The notes under the pieces are model-generated. The model was not told where the DNA came from. It did no database searches and saw nothing but the letters and a program-made list of their open reading frames with translations. The translations under genes were made by a program, and so were the position numbers. Positions 62,565-64,000 of a DNA stretch of 64,000 bases are shown here, piece by piece (positions within the stretch are counted from its first letter, which is position 1; each line of letters opens with the position of its first letter). Source of the stretch: Corynebacterium uterequi (GTDB taxonomy: Bacteria > Actinomycetota > Actinomycetes > Mycobacteriales > Mycobacteriaceae); NCBI RefSeq assembly GCF_001021065.1, contig NZ_CP011546.1, positions 744,001 to 808,000 on the forward strand, read 5' to 3'.

Positions 62565-63524
62565 GTGACTACCTCAGCTTCGACCTCTCACCGCCTTTCT
62601 GGCTGGCTCCTCAACAACGGGGCGCTGGTGGGCCTGCTCATCCTGTGCGCGGGGCTATCGTTGGCCACTCCGCACTTCATCTCCGCGGACAACCTGCTCA
62701 ACGTCGGTGTCCAGGCGGCCACGGTGGCCATCATCGCCTTCGGCATGACCTTCGTCATCGTCACCGGTGGCATTGATCTCTCCGTTGGTGCGGTCGCCGC
62801 CCTCGGCGGCATGGTCACCGCCTACTTCTGGGCGGACCTTGGCCTGCCCGGCTGGGTGACGGTCCTGCTCGGCCTGGCTACCGGCCTGGTGTGCGGGATG
62901 GTCGCCGGTGCGGCCATCGCCGTCGGCAAGCTGCCGGCCTTCATCGCCACCCTGGCCATGATGTCCATCACCCGCGGGCTGACGCTCGTGCTCTCCCAGG
63001 GCTCGCCGGTGGCCAGCCCGCCGGCGGCGAACTGGATGGGTGAGGACATCGGCGTTATGCCCATGCCCATCGTCATGATGGCGCTGGCCGGCCTGGTGTG
63101 CTGGTTCATCCTTTCCCGCACGGTGCTTGGCCGTTCCATGTACGCCCTCGGCGGAAACCTCGAGGCGGCCCGGCTCTCCGGCATCCCGGTGCGACGGGTG
63201 CTCCTCTCCACCTACGCGCTGTGTGGCGTCTTCGCGGCCCTCGCCGGCTTGGTGATGACTGCCCGGCTGTCTTCGGCGCAGCCCAACGCCGGTACCGGCT
63301 ACGAGCTCGACGCCATCGCCGCGGTTGTCATCGGCGGTGCGTCGCTGGCCGGCGGCCGGGGTGGCGCCTGGGGCACCCTCGTCGGGGCGATCCTGCTCGC
63401 CGTCATTCGCAACGGGCTCAATCTGCTCAACGTCAGCTCCTTCTGGCAGCAGATCGTGATCGGCATCGTCATCGCCCTCGCCGTAGGCTTCGACGTCATC
63501 CGCAACAAGACCATCTCGCAGTAG
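62565..63524 (+). CDS. rbsC: Ribose ABC transporter permease
   Basis: 319-residue polytopic permease with about ten membrane helices and the BPD_transp_2 motifs TGGIDLSVGAVAALGGMVTA, AFIATLAMMSITRGL and ELDAIAAVVIGGASLAGGRGG. GTG start one base after the rbsA stop, so coupled. Forms the membrane channel with RbsA. Confidence 0.94.
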   Translation: MTTSASTSHRLSGWLLNNGALVGLLILCAGLSLATPHFISADNLLNVGVQAATVAIIAFGMTFVIVTGGIDLSVGAVAALGGMVTAYFWADLGLPGWVTVLLGLATGLVCGMVAGAAIAVGKLPAFIATLAMMSITRGLTLVLSQGSPVASPPAANWMGEDIGVMPMPIVMMALAGLVCWFILSRTVLGRSMYALGGNLEAARLSGIPVRRVLLSTYALCGVFAALAGLVMTARLSSAQPNAGTGYELDAIAAVVIGGASLAGGRGGAWGTLVGAILLAVIRNGLNLLNVSSFWQQIVIGIVIALAVGFDVIRNKTISQ

Positions 63525-63535
63525 GGGAGCAGTTC

Positions 63536-64000
63536 ATGAACCACACCGTGCGCACGTTGTGCGCGGCCGCAGTAGCGTGCCTGCTCGCGGGTGGCGTCGC
63601 CGGGTGCGCCGCTGCCGAGGAGGATACCGTCACTCTGGCGCTGTCGACCCAGACCAATCCCTTCTTCGTGCAGGTGCGTGACGGCGCCTTAGAGCGCGCC
63701 GCCGAACTCGGGGTTGACCTTGGGGTGCAAGACGCCGGGGACGACGCCCTCAAGCAGGCGGATCAGCTTAACACCGCCGTCGCCACCGACGCCGACGTCG
63801 TGCTGGTCAACCCCGTCGACTCGGACGCGGTCGGCAACTCCGTCGAAGCGCTCAACGATGCCGGTATCCCGGTGGTGGCGCTTGACCGCACCGCCAATTC
63901 GGGCCGGCTGACCAGCTATGTCGCCTCGGACAACGTCTCTGGCGGACGCCAAGCCGCCGACGCGCTCGCCGAGGCCATCGGCGGTCGTGGCAAGGTCATC
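63536..64000 (+). CDS. rbsB: Ribose-binding lipoprotein (3' end outside window)
   Basis: Only the first 155 codons are in the window. A lipoprotein signal MNHTVRTLCAAAVACLLAGG with lipobox VAGC (Cys 24) precedes a periplasmic-binding-protein-type fold: LALSTQTNPFFVQVRDGALERAA, QDAGDDALKQADQLNTAV, DVVLVNPVDSDAVG and IPVVALDRTANSG, close to RbsB. ATG 63536 follows rbsC by 11 bp with GGGGAG upstream. The frame runs to the last base. Confidence 0.92.
   Translation, partial: MNHTVRTLCAAAVACLLAGGVAGCAAAEEDTVTLALSTQTNPFFVQVRDGALERAAELGVDLGVQDAGDDALKQADQLNTAVATDADVVLVNPVDSDAVGNSVEALNDAGIPVVALDRTANSGRLTSYVASDNVSGGRQAADALAEAIGGRGKVI

Overview
The window reads as chromosomal DNA of a high-GC Corynebacterium (or a very close mycolic-acid actinobacterium). 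The support is the content and order of genes: mca flanked by greA, a DUF4307 gene and a short-chain cis-prenyl diphosphate synthase; eno-ftsB-DUF501-ppx-tRNA; mfd-mazG-lytic transglycosylase; rbsRACB; a mycolyltransferase-type esterase; an Ltp-type surface protein; and many genes whose ATG/GTG lies 6-8 nt after a TANNNT -10 hexamer (leaderless transcripts). I see no rRNA, CRISPR array, insertion sequence or prophage. Two tRNA genes are present (Gln-UUG and a Leu-UAA with a short variable arm).

Layout. 0-4.5 kb: 5'-truncated ABC-F ATPase, convergent with a two-component system (histidine kinase, an unannotated 44-aa secreted-looking peptide, LuxR-type regulator), then an Ltp-repeat membrane protein. 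4.5-11.5 kb: monooxygenase, PPK2, a HAD fusion protein, YibE/F membrane protein, another membrane protein and a type I pullulanase. 11.5-13.9 kb: an SqdX-like glycosyltransferase and an SQD1-like UDP-sulfoquinovose synthase, together a candidate sulfolipid pair. 14-17.8 kb: a small protein, three tandem secreted paralogues of unknown function and a mycolyltransferase-like esterase. 17.8-22.7 kb: sirtuin, large secreted sialidase, then an AT-richer pair made of a secreted phospholipase A2-like protein and a small membrane protein. 23-30.8 kb: prfC, PepSY lipoprotein, FMN reductase, pth, nagB, alpha/beta hydrolase, DapA/NanA-family aldolase, FAH-family enzyme, second pth. 30.8-36 kb: rplY, prs, glmU and a Tat-exported multicopper oxidase. 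36-49 kb: tRNA-Gln, mfd, mazG, lytic transglycosylase, metallophosphoesterase, eno, ftsB, DUF501, ppx, tRNA-Leu, Bax-inhibitor-like protein, DUF1707 protein. 49-60 kb: lipoprotein, greA, DUF4307, mca, small membrane protein, cis-prenyltransferase, BCCT carrier, flavodoxin, coaA, glyA, GH13 enzyme, GNAT. 60-64 kb: rbsR-rbsA-rbsC-rbsB, cut by the window end.

How the genes work together. Housekeeping cell-wall precursor supply (glmU, cis-prenyltransferase, lytic transglycosylase, ftsB), nucleotide/translation functions (prs, rplY, two pth, prfC, greA, mfd), polyphosphate turnover (ppk2, ppx) and alpha-glucan use (pullulanase, GH13 enzyme) form the background. Host or mucosal association is suggested by the secreted sialidase, the PLA2-like protein, the Ltp protein and nagB plus the aldolase, which could serve amino-sugar catabolism. 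The most unusual candidates are the kinase-peptide-regulator arrangement at 1.8-3.8 kb, the three tandem secreted paralogues at 14.5-16.4 kb, the PLA2-like/membrane-protein pair at 21.8-22.7 kb and the sulfolipid-type gene pair at 11.5-13.8 kb.
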